64,000 bases of DNA from an uncultured Collinsella sp. (lineage in GTDB: Bacteria; Actinomycetota; Coriobacteriia; Coriobacteriales; Coriobacteriaceae), in NCBI GenBank assembly GCA_934654585.1, contig CAKUGF010000003.1:80418-144417 (forward strand), given 5' to 3'. The position numbers and the translations under genes are program-made. The notes beneath the pieces were generated by a model. The model saw only the letters and a list, made by a program, of their open reading frames with translations. It searched no databases and was not told the origin of the DNA. Of this stretch, positions 8,164 to 16,879 are shown one piece after another; position 1 is the first letter of the stretch; each line of letters opens with the position of its first letter.

Positions 8164-8224
8164 TATTTCAGTATACCGTTCGAATCCGATGCTCGCCGTT
8201 CGCCGTGAAAAATCGACCGTTCAG

Positions 8225-8244
8225 CAACTTATTCAAATAAGTCA
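8225..8244. promoter_or_regulatory. Putative TreR operator 1
   Basis: CAACTTATTCAAATAAGTCA, a 9+9 palindrome with one mismatch in the right arm, shares its centre with operator 2. It lies 61 bp upstream of operator 2, about six helical turns. Confidence 0.65.
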
Positions 8245-8285
8245 AGAAACGTAGAATCAATCTGGCTAAACTAGTTGCTGTCAAA

Positions 8286-8305
8286 CAACTTATTCAAATA
8301 AGTTG
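8286..8305. promoter_or_regulatory. Putative TreR operator 2
   Basis: CAACTTATTCAAATAAGTTG has perfect 9-bp arms. It lies 61 bases before the treB start codon, a position suited to blocking transcription of treBC. Confidence 0.7.
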
Positions 8306-8366
8306 TCATTTAAAGACGGGTTGGCCACCTGCAGTGTTCTGTCGAAAAGCACAGAAGGAGGAACGC

Positions 8367-9842
8367 ATGGGTAAGTATGCGGACGACGCGACCAAGCTGC
8401 TCGAGCTGGTGGGAGGCAAGGACAATATTGCCGCCGTGAGCCACTGTATGACGCGCATGAGGTTCGTGCTCAACGATGAATCGAAGGCCGACGTGCCGGC
8501 TATCGAGGCGCTTCCATATACCAAGGGCAGCTTTACGCAGGCTGGGCAGTTCCAGGTCATCATTGGTAACGACGTCAAAGCCTACTATTCGGAGTTTACT
8601 GAGATCGCCGGAATCGAGGGCGTGAGCAAGGACGCAGCCAAGGCTGCCGCCGTCCAAAACCAGAATCCCATTCAGCGCGCCATGACGGTTATCGCCGAGG
8701 TATTTGCACCTATCATTCCCGCTGTTATCGTCGGCGGCCTCATTCTCGGTTTCCGCAATTGCATCGATTCGTTGTATGTGTTTGGCGACGGTACGCAGAC
8801 GCTCGTGCAGCTGAGTCAATTTTGGGCTGGCGTTGACAGCTTTTTATGGCTGATTGGCGAGGCAGTCTTCCATACTGGCATTCCAGTAGGCATCTGTTGG
8901 TCGGTCACCAAAAAGATGGGTGGCACACCCATGCTCGGCATTGTTTTGGGTTTGACGCTTATCTCCGGGCAGCTTCTTAACGCCTATGCCGTTGCCGGCA
9001 CGCCGGCTGATCAGATTCCGCATTGGGACTTTGGCTTTGCCCAGGTCAATATGATCGGCTATCAGGCGCAGGTCATCCCTGCGATCCTCGCCGCAGTTAC
9101 ACTTGGCTTCTTGGAGCGTTTCTTCCGCAAGATCACGCCCGAGGTCGTCTCGATGATCGTCGTTCCGTTCTGCAGCCTGCTGCTTGCCGTCATGGCCGCC
9201 CACTTTGTCCTTGGACCCATTGGCTGGTGGCTCGGTAGCGGCATCTCCGCCATCATTTACGCCGGCATCACCGGCCCGTTCCGTGCCCTGTTCGGCGCTC
9301 TCTTTGGTGCGTTTTATGCGCCGCTGGTTATTACCGGCCTGCACCACATGTCTAACGCCATCGACCTGCAGCTGATTGCCGATTTTGGTGGCACTATGCT
9401 TTGGCCCATGATCGCGCTTTCCAATATCGCGCAAGGCTCGGCTGTATTGGGCATGGCCTACCTGCAGCGGTCCAACGATCGTGACCAGCAGGTAAATATC
9501 CCCGCCATCATCTCTTGCTACCTGGGTGTTACCGAGCCTGCCATGTTCGGCGTCAACCTTAAGTACATGTTCCCGTTTGTGTGTGCCATGATTGGCTCCT
9601 CCCTTGCTGGTCTTTTGAGCGTGGTGACAAACTGCACCGCAAACGCCGTTGGCGTCGGTGGCCTGCCGGGAATCCTTTCGATGCAGCCTGACAGCTGGGC
9701 GATGTTTGCGGTTTGTATGCTCATCGTGCTGGTCGTTCCTTTTGTTCTGACGGTTATCGTGGGCTCCAAGAAGGGCATTCGCGAGGAGGCCGAGGCCAGT
9801 GCCGCCGAGATTCGCGCGGAGTTGGCCGCTCAGGATAAGTAA
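8367..9842 (+). CDS. treB: PTS trehalose-specific EIIBC component
   Basis: A 491-residue phosphotransferase permease. Residues 1-85 are an EIIB domain with the phosphorylated Cys27 in AAVSHCMTRMRFVL. From about residue 110 on there is an EIIC domain with ten or so hydrophobic segments, including the GITGPFRALFGALFGAFYAPLVITGLHH region. There is no EIIA domain, as in other TreB proteins, which use the EIIA of the glucose system. It imports trehalose as trehalose 6-phosphate. Start ATG 8367 follows GGAGGA. It is the first gene of treB-treC, downstream of TreR palindromes. Confidence 0.9.
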   Translation: MGKYADDATKLLELVGGKDNIAAVSHCMTRMRFVLNDESKADVPAIEALPYTKGSFTQAGQFQVIIGNDVKAYYSEFTEIAGIEGVSKDAAKAAAVQNQNPIQRAMTVIAEVFAPIIPAVIVGGLILGFRNCIDSLYVFGDGTQTLVQLSQFWAGVDSFLWLIGEAVFHTGIPVGICWSVTKKMGGTPMLGIVLGLTLISGQLLNAYAVAGTPADQIPHWDFGFAQVNMIGYQAQVIPAILAAVTLGFLERFFRKITPEVVSMIVVPFCSLLLAVMAAHFVLGPIGWWLGSGISAIIYAGITGPFRALFGALFGAFYAPLVITGLHHMSNAIDLQLIADFGGTMLWPMIALSNIAQGSAVLGMAYLQRSNDRDQQVNIPAIISCYLGVTEPAMFGVNLKYMFPFVCAMIGSSLAGLLSVVTNCTANAVGVGGLPGILSMQPDSWAMFAVCMLIVLVVPFVLTVIVGSKKGIREEAEASAAEIRAELAAQDK

Positions 9843-9857
9843 CCCTACGTGCCCTAC

Positions 9858-9892
9858 GAGCGCCGCGGTGGCTTTGCCCATCAGCGGCGCTC
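9858..9892 (+). terminator. Intercistronic hairpin between treB and treC
   Basis: GAGCGCCGC (9858-9866) pairs with GCGGCGCTC (9884-9892), followed by a weak TTGTATTT tract. It may attenuate or protect the message between the two operon genes rather than end it. Confidence 0.5.
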
Positions 9893-9931
9893 TTGTATTT
9901 CATATTCCCTGGTGATGAGCGAGGACGAGCA

Positions 9932-11650
9932 ATGCTCGATATCAGTAATAAGGTCGTGTACCAAATCTATCCCAAGAGCTTTAACGATTCTAATGGCGAC
10001 GGCTGGGGCGATCTGCCCGGCATCACGCAAAAGCTCGACTACCTCAAGCAGCTTGGTATCGATTACCTCTGGATAACCCCATTTTTTGTCTCGCCGCAAA
10101 AGGACAACGGCTACGACGTGGCCGATTACCGAAGCATCGATCCGCGATTTGGAACCATGGAGGAGTTCGAAGAGCTTTCGCGCGAGGCGCATGCGCGCGG
10201 CGTCGGCATTATGCTCGACATGGTATTTAACCATGTTTCGAGCGAGCATGAGTGGTTTCAGCGAGCCATCGCGGGCGACAAGCGCTACCAGGACTACTTT
10301 ATTTTTGAAGAGGGGACGCCGCACGAGCTTCCCTGCAACTGGGATTCGAAGTTTGGCGGTCCCGCCTGGACCTGGGAACCTCATGTTGGCAAATGGTACC
10401 TGCACCTATTTGACCCGGGCCAACCCGACCTCAACTGGAAAAATCCTGAAGTGAGGCATGAGGTTGCCGATGTCTTGCGTTTTTGGCGCGAGAAGGGCGT
10501 TGACGGCTTTCGCTTCGACGTAATCAATCTAATCGATAAGCCAGATTCATGGGAAGACGACTACGAGGGCGATGGTCGCCGCTTTTACACGGACGGTGCG
10601 CGTGTGGACAGCTACATCCAGGAGCTGGTGCGTGAGGGCGGCATCGAGGGCATGATGACGGTCGGAGAGATGAATTCGACGGGCCTTGAGGCTTGCATTC
10701 GATATACGCAGCCTCAAAACCACGAGCTCGCTATGACCTTCAACTTCCATCATCTGAAGGTCGATTTTGAGAACGGGAAGAAGTGGGTAAACAAGGTTCC
10801 TGACTTCGCGCTGTTGCAAAAGACTCTTGCCACCTGGCAGGAGGGTATGCAGGCGGGCGGTGGTTGGAATGCCGTGTTCTGGGACAATCACGACCAGCCA
10901 CGCGCCCTCTCGCGTTTTGGGACCGACGGTTCCCTGCGCATTCCCGCGGCAAAGATGCTCGCGCTCTTTATGGACCTGTTGCGCGGCACGCCCTATATCT
11001 ATCAAGGTGACGAGCTGGGCTCGACCAACGCACACTTTACGAGCATCGAAGAGTTCAACGATGTCGAGAGCCGCAACTATTACCGCATCTTGCTCGAGCA
11101 GGGAAAGGCGCCCGAAGAGGCGCTCGCGATCATTAACATGCATTCGCGCGATAACGGCCGCCTGCCTATGCAGTGGAATGGCGAGGTGCACCATGGTTTT
11201 TCGATCGCTGAGCCTTGGGTTCCGATGGCTCGCGATGCGAAGGATTGTAGCCAAGATGAGATAACGGCGGAGCTCGAAGTGGGCGTGTCGAATTCAATTT
11301 TTGAGTTCTATCGTCAGGTGAATGAGCTGCGGCACGAGTTGCCTGTGGTGGCGACGGGCAAGGTCCGTTTTGTTGACGCGGACAGTGCGCCCGTGCTCGC
11401 GTATGGGCGATTTGGCAATCTTCCTGTCGGAGAGCCCTATGATGCGTCGGTGGCAACGATCGAAGACATGTCCGCGCCTGGATCGATGCTTGTGGTTGCC
11501 AATTTCTCCGATGATACGAGCGAAGTGGGCCCGGAAGTCCGGGATCTGCTGGCTCAAGGGGAGTGGGACGTGCTGTTGCGCTCTTATGGGGATGTTGAGG
11601 ACCTGCAGGCACTTCGCCCCTTTGAGGGATATGCGCTCATTCGTAAATAG
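9932..11650 (+). CDS. treC: Trehalose-6-phosphate hydrolase (alpha,alpha-phosphotrehalase)
   Basis: A 572-residue GH13 alpha-glucosidase. The four conserved regions are visible: DMVFNHVSSEH, GFRFDVINLI (nucleophile Asp), GEMNST (acid/base Glu) and FWDNHDQPR. The N terminus VYQIYPKSFNDSNGDGWGDLPG is characteristic of TreC/oligo-1,6-glucosidase enzymes. With treB immediately upstream and treR divergent, cleavage of imported trehalose 6-phosphate into glucose and glucose 6-phosphate is the natural role. Start ATG 9932 follows GAGGA with 7 bases between; an in-frame upstream ATG at 9893 lacks a ribosome-binding site. Confidence 0.92.
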   Translation: MLDISNKVVYQIYPKSFNDSNGDGWGDLPGITQKLDYLKQLGIDYLWITPFFVSPQKDNGYDVADYRSIDPRFGTMEEFEELSREAHARGVGIMLDMVFNHVSSEHEWFQRAIAGDKRYQDYFIFEEGTPHELPCNWDSKFGGPAWTWEPHVGKWYLHLFDPGQPDLNWKNPEVRHEVADVLRFWREKGVDGFRFDVINLIDKPDSWEDDYEGDGRRFYTDGARVDSYIQELVREGGIEGMMTVGEMNSTGLEACIRYTQPQNHELAMTFNFHHLKVDFENGKKWVNKVPDFALLQKTLATWQEGMQAGGGWNAVFWDNHDQPRALSRFGTDGSLRIPAAKMLALFMDLLRGTPYIYQGDELGSTNAHFTSIEEFNDVESRNYYRILLEQGKAPEEALAIINMHSRDNGRLPMQWNGEVHHGFSIAEPWVPMARDAKDCSQDEITAELEVGVSNSIFEFYRQVNELRHELPVVATGKVRFVDADSAPVLAYGRFGNLPVGEPYDASVATIEDMSAPGSMLVVANFSDDTSEVGPEVRDLLAQGEWDVLLRSYGDVEDLQALRPFEGYALIRK

Positions 11651-11703
11651 GCGCATGGGTATTGTGTCCATTTGCAGCTGAGCGCGGCGTGATTGGCACA
11701 AGA

Positions 11704-11739
11704 AAACGGCTCAAATCCGGATTTGGATTTGAGCCGTTT
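11704..11739. terminator. Hairpin terminator, second copy of the 7372-7411 sequence
   Basis: A 15-bp perfect stem (11704-11718 with 11725-11739). The 34-base core is identical to the hairpin after ettA. On the minus strand it is followed by TTTTCTTG, so it best terminates the gene at 11744-13051. Confidence 0.7.
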
Positions 11740-11743
11740 GTCG

Positions 11744-13051
11744 TTACTGCTCGGGTTCTTCGACTTTGTCGATGGTCCAGGCGGCGCCGAGGCCGCTGGA
11801 GGTGTTGCGGCGGATGCGCACGGTGACTTCGTGACGCTCGCCGGCTTGCGTGTAGCGCAGCGGGAAGCTTGCGCGGTTGCGTGCGGCGTCGATGGTGCCG
11901 CGCTCGCGGGCGATCCAGTAGTACTCGCCGACGATGCCGAGGGTGTCGGCGCCGTAGGGGAGGTAGGTCGACAGCTGGTGCAGGAGCGGGCCGGGGCAGA
12001 AGATCTCGGTCGCAAAGTCGACGGGGAAGTCGTCGGGGATGGTCGGTGCTGCGGGCTTGGGGGCTGGGGTCGCAGCGGGGGCCGGGGCCGGTGCGGGTGC
12101 GGGAATTTGGTCGCAAGCGGGCGCGGGCACAGCCTCGGTGACAGATATGGGACCAGTCGTTGCTTCCGACTTGACCGCAGAATCTGCGGGCTCCACGGTA
12201 ACGGGCGCGTCTGTAGCTGCGGTTTCAGCTTCAACCTGCGTCGCATTCTCATTCTCGACGCTCGGCTTTGCCTCGACGGGCGTGGATGCCATGGTGGTGA
12301 TGCCAGCGTTGGCGTTTTCAGGGTCGTAGACCACCGTGAGTGAAATTGCGGGCTGTGGCGCTTCAGGTTCCGGCGTTGCCGCGGAGGTGTCCTGCTCAAC
12401 GGATTCGTCGGACTGATTGTCCTCGGCATCGTCGCCAAAGATGTCGCTGTTTTGGAACACGGGCGTCTCGGGTTGGCCGGTGGCATCTTCGGTCGCCGGC
12501 TCGGGGGCCTCGCCGGTTTCCACGATGGCTTCCTGCTCGGGAAGGGCTGCGGGATTGGCCGTGGCAGCGATTTCGGTTTCGATTTCTACCGTTGCCTCAA
12601 CAACGACTTCGACCTCTACCTCGGGTTCCGGCGCGGCCTCGACCTCAACAGCAGACTCAGGCTCGGGACGCTTGACATGCTTGGGGCGTACGGCCTTGAG
12701 GTCCTTCTCGCCGCGCTTCTTCTTTTTGTAGGACTGCTTGGCGCCCTTGGCCGCCTTGGGCTTATCATCGCCCTTGGCAAGGGCGGCGTCCCAGGCCTCG
12801 TTGGCGATGACGGTGGCATACAGTCGCCCGCCCTTAAAGACGGTCAGTTTAATGCAGTCGTCGAGTTCTTCGAGCAGCTCGCGCGTGGACTCAAAACCAA
12901 GGTCGTGGGCGGCCATATCGCCGGCGGCGAGTGCCTCTTCGACCTGCGTCATAAATGTTTGCTTGCCACATCCAATCGCATCGCGCAGCAGGCGATACAG
13001 ATAGATGTGGTTGCCCAGCGAAAGCATGGGCCTAACTATTGTCTTGCTCAT
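11744..13051 (-). CDS. Uncharacterised protein with N-terminal helical/winged-helix region and long acidic Pro/Ala/Glu linker
   Basis: A 435-residue protein with three parts. Residues 1-90 (SKTIVRPMLSLGNHIYLYRLLRDA...LGFESTRELLEELDDCIKL) look like a small alpha/beta or winged-helix domain, faintly reminiscent of OST-HTH/LOTUS folds. Residues about 95-345 are low complexity: first a Lys-rich stretch (KQSYKKKKRGEKDLK), then Glu/Ala/Pro/Val-rich sequence with a PAPAPAPAPAATPAP run. Residues about 350-435 form a second compact domain (FCPGPLLHQLSTYLPYGADTLGIVGEYYWIARE...AWTIDKVEE). No signal peptide. I do not recognise the family; the basic patch suggests nucleic acid contact, which is speculation. 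Start ATG 13051 follows AGAGGAGA. Confidence 0.75.
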   Translation of the reverse strand: MSKTIVRPMLSLGNHIYLYRLLRDAIGCGKQTFMTQVEEALAAGDMAAHDLGFESTRELLEELDDCIKLTVFKGGRLYATVIANEAWDAALAKGDDKPKAAKGAKQSYKKKKRGEKDLKAVRPKHVKRPEPESAVEVEAAPEPEVEVEVVVEATVEIETEIAATANPAALPEQEAIVETGEAPEPATEDATGQPETPVFQNSDIFGDDAEDNQSDESVEQDTSAATPEPEAPQPAISLTVVYDPENANAGITTMASTPVEAKPSVENENATQVEAETAATDAPVTVEPADSAVKSEATTGPISVTEAVPAPACDQIPAPAPAPAPAATPAPKPAAPTIPDDFPVDFATEIFCPGPLLHQLSTYLPYGADTLGIVGEYYWIARERGTIDAARNRASFPLRYTQAGERHEVTVRIRRNTSSGLGAAWTIDKVEEPEQ

Positions 13052-13120
13052 GGCAAATCTCCTCTTTACATACGTAGAGCATCTTACCATCGCACGTGGT
13101 TTGGCATTGCGGCACCTGAG

Positions 13121-13160
13121 ACAAACGGGCGCGAATCACTGCCGATTCGCGCCCGTTGTC
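13121..13160 (-). terminator. Hairpin terminator after the Ser/Thr-rich membrane protein gene
   Basis: A 12-bp GC stem extended by AGACAA/TTGTCT around one bulged base (13120-13137 with 13144-13161). It lies between two genes on the minus strand. Confidence 0.6.
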
Positions 13161-13187
13161 TAGGTTGCCTATCTGGGGATGCAGCCC

Positions 13188-14141
13188 CTAGTTGCCCGAT
13201 GCCGTGCCCTGGTTTGAGCTGTCAGATGCCGTGCCAGATGCGGCGCCGCTCGAGCTGCTAGTGTTGCCGCTGTCGGTTGTGCCCGTTCCCGACGTGTTGC
13301 CGTTTGCCTGGTCGCCCGTGCTCGGCTGTGAGCCGTCGGTCGTTTGGCTTGAATCGGTCGTGCTGGACTGCGTGCCGCTGTTGGCCGTAGAGGAATCGGT
13401 GCCCTGCGATTGGTCTTGGGTGTTTGAGGAAGAATCGGCAGAGGTGGAACTGTCTTGTGTGTCGTCCGTTTGTGCCTGTTGACTCTGCGACTGGGTGTTG
13501 CCATTTGCATCGCTCTCGGTCGTGTGCGACGACAAGATCGGCTCGGGGCGCGCGCCCAAACCCTCGCCGGCCGTAGTGACAAGGATGGCTCCGGCGCAAA
13601 GGATGACTGCGACGACGGCAATGGCGATCGAGAAGACAACGACCTTCTTTTGCGTTTGGCTGCGCTCTGCCGCCGCCTTGGCGCGCAGGCTGTTGGGGGC
13701 AACGCGGGCCGTGGTCGCACGTCCCGCAACCTGTCGCATCTCCTGCGTGGTTGCGGCGCCACCGAGGTGCTCGTTGACATTGGGCTCAACAGGCTCATAG
13801 GCGCCGGCGGGATGGTCGATCGCATCGTGCGTGCCCTTGATGACCTCGGCGCTAGCCGAGATAAAGTGGCGGTAGACCTGCGAGGACACAACGGTGATGA
13901 CCGAGCTCACGGCGGCGCCGATCACTGAGCCGGCGATGCCGATCTTGGAGGCCAGTGCAACGCTTGTGGCGGCAGCTGCGGCGCCGGCGACAATCTGGGG
14001 AATGGAAATATCATCGAACAGGCCTTTTTTGGGTGCGATAGCCATGGTCTGGCCGATGGAGTGGTTCTCGTGAACGCCGTTGTTGAGTGCGGCGGGAGTC
14101 ATGACGCGCGTGCGCGGTGCATCGGTGTACTTGGTCGTCAT
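13188..14141 (-). CDS. Membrane protein with Ser/Thr/Gln/Asn-rich tail, function unknown
   Basis: A 317-residue protein. Residues about 45-90 are hydrophobic and Ala-rich (IPQIVAGAAAAATSVALAS), and a clear transmembrane helix follows near 165-190 (VVVFSIAIAVVAVILCAGAI). From about residue 205 to the end the chain is low-complexity Ser/Thr/Asp/Gln/Gly, the composition of exposed, possibly glycosylated, stalks. There is no LPXTG-type motif and no cleavable signal, so the tail would lie outside the membrane after the single helix. Start ATG 14141 follows GGGAGGACC. Not recognised; a cell-surface role is inference from composition. Confidence 0.75.
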   Translation of the reverse strand: MTTKYTDAPRTRVMTPAALNNGVHENHSIGQTMAIAPKKGLFDDISIPQIVAGAAAAATSVALASKIGIAGSVIGAAVSSVITVVSSQVYRHFISASAEVIKGTHDAIDHPAGAYEPVEPNVNEHLGGAATTQEMRQVAGRATTARVAPNSLRAKAAAERSQTQKKVVVFSIAIAVVAVILCAGAILVTTAGEGLGARPEPILSSHTTESDANGNTQSQSQQAQTDDTQDSSTSADSSSNTQDQSQGTDSSTANSGTQSSTTDSSQTTDGSQPSTGDQANGNTSGTGTTDSGNTSSSSGAASGTASDSSNQGTASGN

Positions 14142-14312
14142 ACGGGGTCCTCCCGGTGTAAATCTGCTTCGTTTCATGCAGCCATCAGGGTACCCATTCA
14201 ATGTGAAACGCATATGTCGTTTGTCAGATACCATCAAGTTATCAAGGGCACACACCGTTTTTGGCGTGAGCGCTTGATGCTAAACTGGATAAACGATTGC
14301 GAGGTGGTTGCC

Positions 14313-14585
14313 ATGATGTATCCGTATATGACATTCGAAGACGGCACTGAGGTCGTCCATTCTGACCTGATTGTCGATGGCGACATCGAAAAGGTTATTG
14401 TGCATTTTGAGCGACCGACGGCAGAGGGCTTCGACTCCGCTCGCTGCGAGCTGCCTTCTTACAATTGGACCATGTGGGAGGGGCGCTTTACAGACGAGGA
14501 AAAGCGAGGCTTCGAGATTTTTCTGAGCAACAATGCCCATCTTCTATATCGGTATGCCGCAAGCGGAGGAGCTAAGGTTGCCTAG
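14313..14585 (+). CDS. Conserved small protein of unknown function
   Basis: A 90-residue soluble protein, MYPYMTFEDGTEVVHSDLI at the N terminus and FERPTAEGFDSARCELPSY in the middle. It resembles a family of short hypothetical proteins I have seen in Firmicutes and Actinobacteria (a YxTFxDGTEVxHS opening and a GFDSAR motif), but I know of no assigned role. Start ATG 14313 follows GAGGTGG. There is no membrane segment. It stands alone between divergent and downstream genes. A longer upstream frame exists but lacks a ribosome-binding site and overlaps the divergent gene. Confidence 0.75.
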   Translation: MMYPYMTFEDGTEVVHSDLIVDGDIEKVIVHFERPTAEGFDSARCELPSYNWTMWEGRFTDEEKRGFEIFLSNNAHLLYRYAASGGAKVA

Positions 14586-14681
14586 CCTATTTCTCGTGGA
14601 CGAGATTTCGTTCTACTGCTGAAACGCCGCTTCGCTTTTTAGTCTTTAACGTGAGCCCGTCTCCATCTGCGCTGATTGAGC

Positions 14682-14710
14682 TTGACAGTACAATGGAGGC
14701 GGACTATATC
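14682..14710 (+). promoter_or_regulatory. Sigma70-type promoter of nadE
   Basis: TTGACA (14682-14687), a 17-base spacer and TATATC (14705-14710). The start codon of nadE is 41 bases farther on. Confidence 0.7.
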
Positions 14711-14751
14711 GCCGCTACTCGTCGCGGCTAAACGGATGTGTTGGAGCTCGC

Positions 14752-16740
14752 ATGAACGATTTTCTAAACGGCCAAGTTGAGAACGATGGCTTTTTGCGTG
14801 TGGCGGCGGCGTCGCCGCGGATTCGTGTGGCCGATGTCGAGGGCAATGCCGAGGTGGCACTGACGGCTGTTCGCGAGGCTTCCGAGCGCGGCGTTCGTGC
14901 GCTTGTGCTGCCCGAGCTTAACCTGACCGGCTACACCGCGGCCGACCTATTCCATAACCGCACGCTGCTGCATGCTTGTGAGGCCGCGCTTGTGCGTATT
15001 CTCGATGAGACCCACGAGCTGCCGATTGTCTTTACGGTCGGTCTTCCCGTTGCGGTGGCTGAGAACATCTACAACTGCGCTGCCGTGTGCTGCGCGGGCG
15101 AGCTTTTGGGCCTTACGGCCAAGAAGCACCTGCCCAATTATGGCGAGTTCTATGAGCGCCGCTGGTTTGCTCCGGCACCCGCCGATCCCATGTGGATTGA
15201 ATTTGCCGGCCAGGGTCCGGTGCCGCTTGGTTCGGGGCTTATCTATCGTTGCTGTGACGAGGGTGCCGAGGACATGGTGCTGGGCGTGGAGGTCTGCGAG
15301 GACCTGTGGGTGCCGGCACCCGCTTCGACCGAGATGGCGCTTGCCGGCGCGACGGTGATCCTCAATCCGTCGGCTTCGGACGAGATCATCGGAAAGGCCG
15401 ACTACCGCCGCAGCCTCATCTCCAACCAGAGCGCGCGCCTGTACTGCGCCTATGCCTACGCGGACGCGAGTGAGGGTGAGTCTACGACTGACATGGTCTT
15501 TGCGGGGGAGAACCTCGTCTACGAAAACGGTTCGAAGCTCGCCGCGACCAAACTGCTCACCTGCGACATGGCGGTGGCCGACGTTGACCTTGATCGTCTG
15601 GTGGCCGAGCGCCGCCGCTCGACGACGTGGACGCGCCCGGATGAAGCGCTGGAGGCCACGACCGTTGAGTTTTCGTTTGAGGACACGCTCGCAGAAGAAC
15701 CCGCCCTGCGCGATGCCTGCGACATCGAGCGCGTCTTCCCGCGCGCGCCTTTCGTCCCGGCAGACCACGGTGACCTGGCCGAGCGCTGCGAGACCATCCT
15801 CGACCTGCAGACCGCCGGCCTTAAGACACGCTTGGCCCATACGGGTACCAAAGCGGCCGTCATCGGTCTTTCGGGCGGCCTCGATTCCACGCTGGCGCTG
15901 CTCGTGACTGTTCGTGCGTTCGATGCCTTGGGCTTGCCGCGTACCGGTATCACGGCCGTCTCCATGCCTGGCTTTGGCACGACGCATCGCACCAAGTCCA
16001 ATGCCGAATCGCTCGCTCGCGACCTGGGCGTGAGCTTCCGTGAGGTCTCGATTCACGCGGCTGTGGAGCAACACTTCAAGGACATCGAGCACGACCCGGC
16101 GGTCCAAGACGTGACCTACGAGAACAGCCAGGCGCGCGAGCGCACGCAGATTCTGATGGATCTGGCCAACCAAGCCGGCGGCTTTGTCATCGGCACGGGC
16201 GACCTCAGCGAGCTGGCGCTCGGCTGGGCCACCTACAACGGTGACCATATGAGCATGTATGCCGTCAACGCGAGCGTGCCCAAGACGCTCGTGCGCCATC
16301 TGGTGCGCTATGCGGCCGATGTCTTTGGCGGTCGCATCGCCGCCACACTGCTCGACATCCTCGATACGCCGGTGTCGCCCGAGCTCCTGCCCCCGACGGG
16401 CGATGGCGAGATTGCTCAGAAAACCGAGGATCTGGTGGGCCCGTACGAGCTGCACGACTATTTCCTCTATTACCTGCTGCGCTTTGGCTTTGAGCCGGGC
16501 AAGATCTACCGCATGGCGCTCAAGAGCTTTGAGGGTGTCTACGACGAGGCAACCATCCACACGTGGCTGCGAACGTTCTACCGCCGTTTCTTTGCCCAGC
16601 AGTTTAAGCGCAGTTGCCTGCCCGACGGTCCCAAGGTGGGCTCGGTCACGCTCAGCCCGCGCGGCGATTGGCGCATGCCGAGCGACGCCAGCTCGCGTCT
16701 GTGGCTCGCACAGATCGACGCGCTGCGCCCGATTGACTAA
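14752..16740 (+). CDS. nadE: Glutamine-dependent NAD+ synthase
   Basis: A 662-residue two-domain enzyme. The N-terminal nitrilase-fold glutaminase shows the Glu-Lys-Cys triad: Glu in LPELNLTGY (about residue 53), Lys in [10 protein letters not shown] (about 125) and Cys in VEVCEDLW (about 182). The C-terminal synthetase has the PP-loop [10 protein letters not shown] (about residue 372) and [12 protein letters not shown]. It amidates nicotinic acid adenine dinucleotide with ammonia channelled from glutamine, the last step of NAD synthesis. Length is normal for the bacterial glutamine-dependent form. It has its own promoter and an intrinsic terminator. Confidence 0.95.
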   Translation: MNDFLNGQVENDGFLRVAAASPRIRVADVEGNAEVALTAVREASERGVRALVLPELNLTGYTAADLFHNRTLLHACEAALVRILDETHELPIVFTVGLPVAVAENIYNCAAVCCAGELLGLTAKKHLPNYGEFYERRWFAPAPADPMWIEFAGQGPVPLGSGLIYRCCDEGAEDMVLGVEVCEDLWVPAPASTEMALAGATVILNPSASDEIIGKADYRRSLISNQSARLYCAYAYADASEGESTTDMVFAGENLVYENGSKLAATKLLTCDMAVADVDLDRLVAERRRSTTWTRPDEALEATTVEFSFEDTLAEEPALRDACDIERVFPRAPFVPADHGDLAERCETILDLQTAGLKTRLAHTGTKAAVIGLSGGLDSTLALLVTVRAFDALGLPRTGITAVSMPGFGTTHRTKSNAESLARDLGVSFREVSIHAAVEQHFKDIEHDPAVQDVTYENSQARERTQILMDLANQAGGFVIGTGDLSELALGWATYNGDHMSMYAVNASVPKTLVRHLVRYAADVFGGRIAATLLDILDTPVSPELLPPTGDGEIAQKTEDLVGPYELHDYFLYYLLRFGFEPGKIYRMALKSFEGVYDEATIHTWLRTFYRRFFAQQFKRSCLPDGPKVGSVTLSPRGDWRMPSDASSRLWLAQIDALRPID

Positions 16741-16829
16741 CGCCGCGCCTCGATTGGCTAAGGTTGGCTAAATTGAACCAAAACGGGGGATGCAAGCGTT
16801 ACACTTTTGCAATCTGATGGCCCGTATCG

Positions 16830-16861
16830 CGCGGCGCTCTTGTCGGAGCGCCGCGTTTTTT
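16830..16861 (+). terminator. Intrinsic terminator after nadE
   Basis: A 10-bp GC stem (16830-16839 with 16846-16855) followed by six Ts. Confidence 0.85.
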
Positions 16862-16879
16862 GTATCGAAAGGTGGCACC

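Noticed and set aside
14061..14312. Upstream extension of the 90-residue protein
   Set aside because: It overlaps the start of the divergent membrane protein gene and lacks a ribosome-binding site; ATG 14313 has one.
14947..16560. Long open frame on the minus strand opposite nadE
   Set aside because: It mirrors a well-supported gene in GC-rich DNA; the translation is His/Arg/Val-rich without any recognisable motif or ribosome-binding site.
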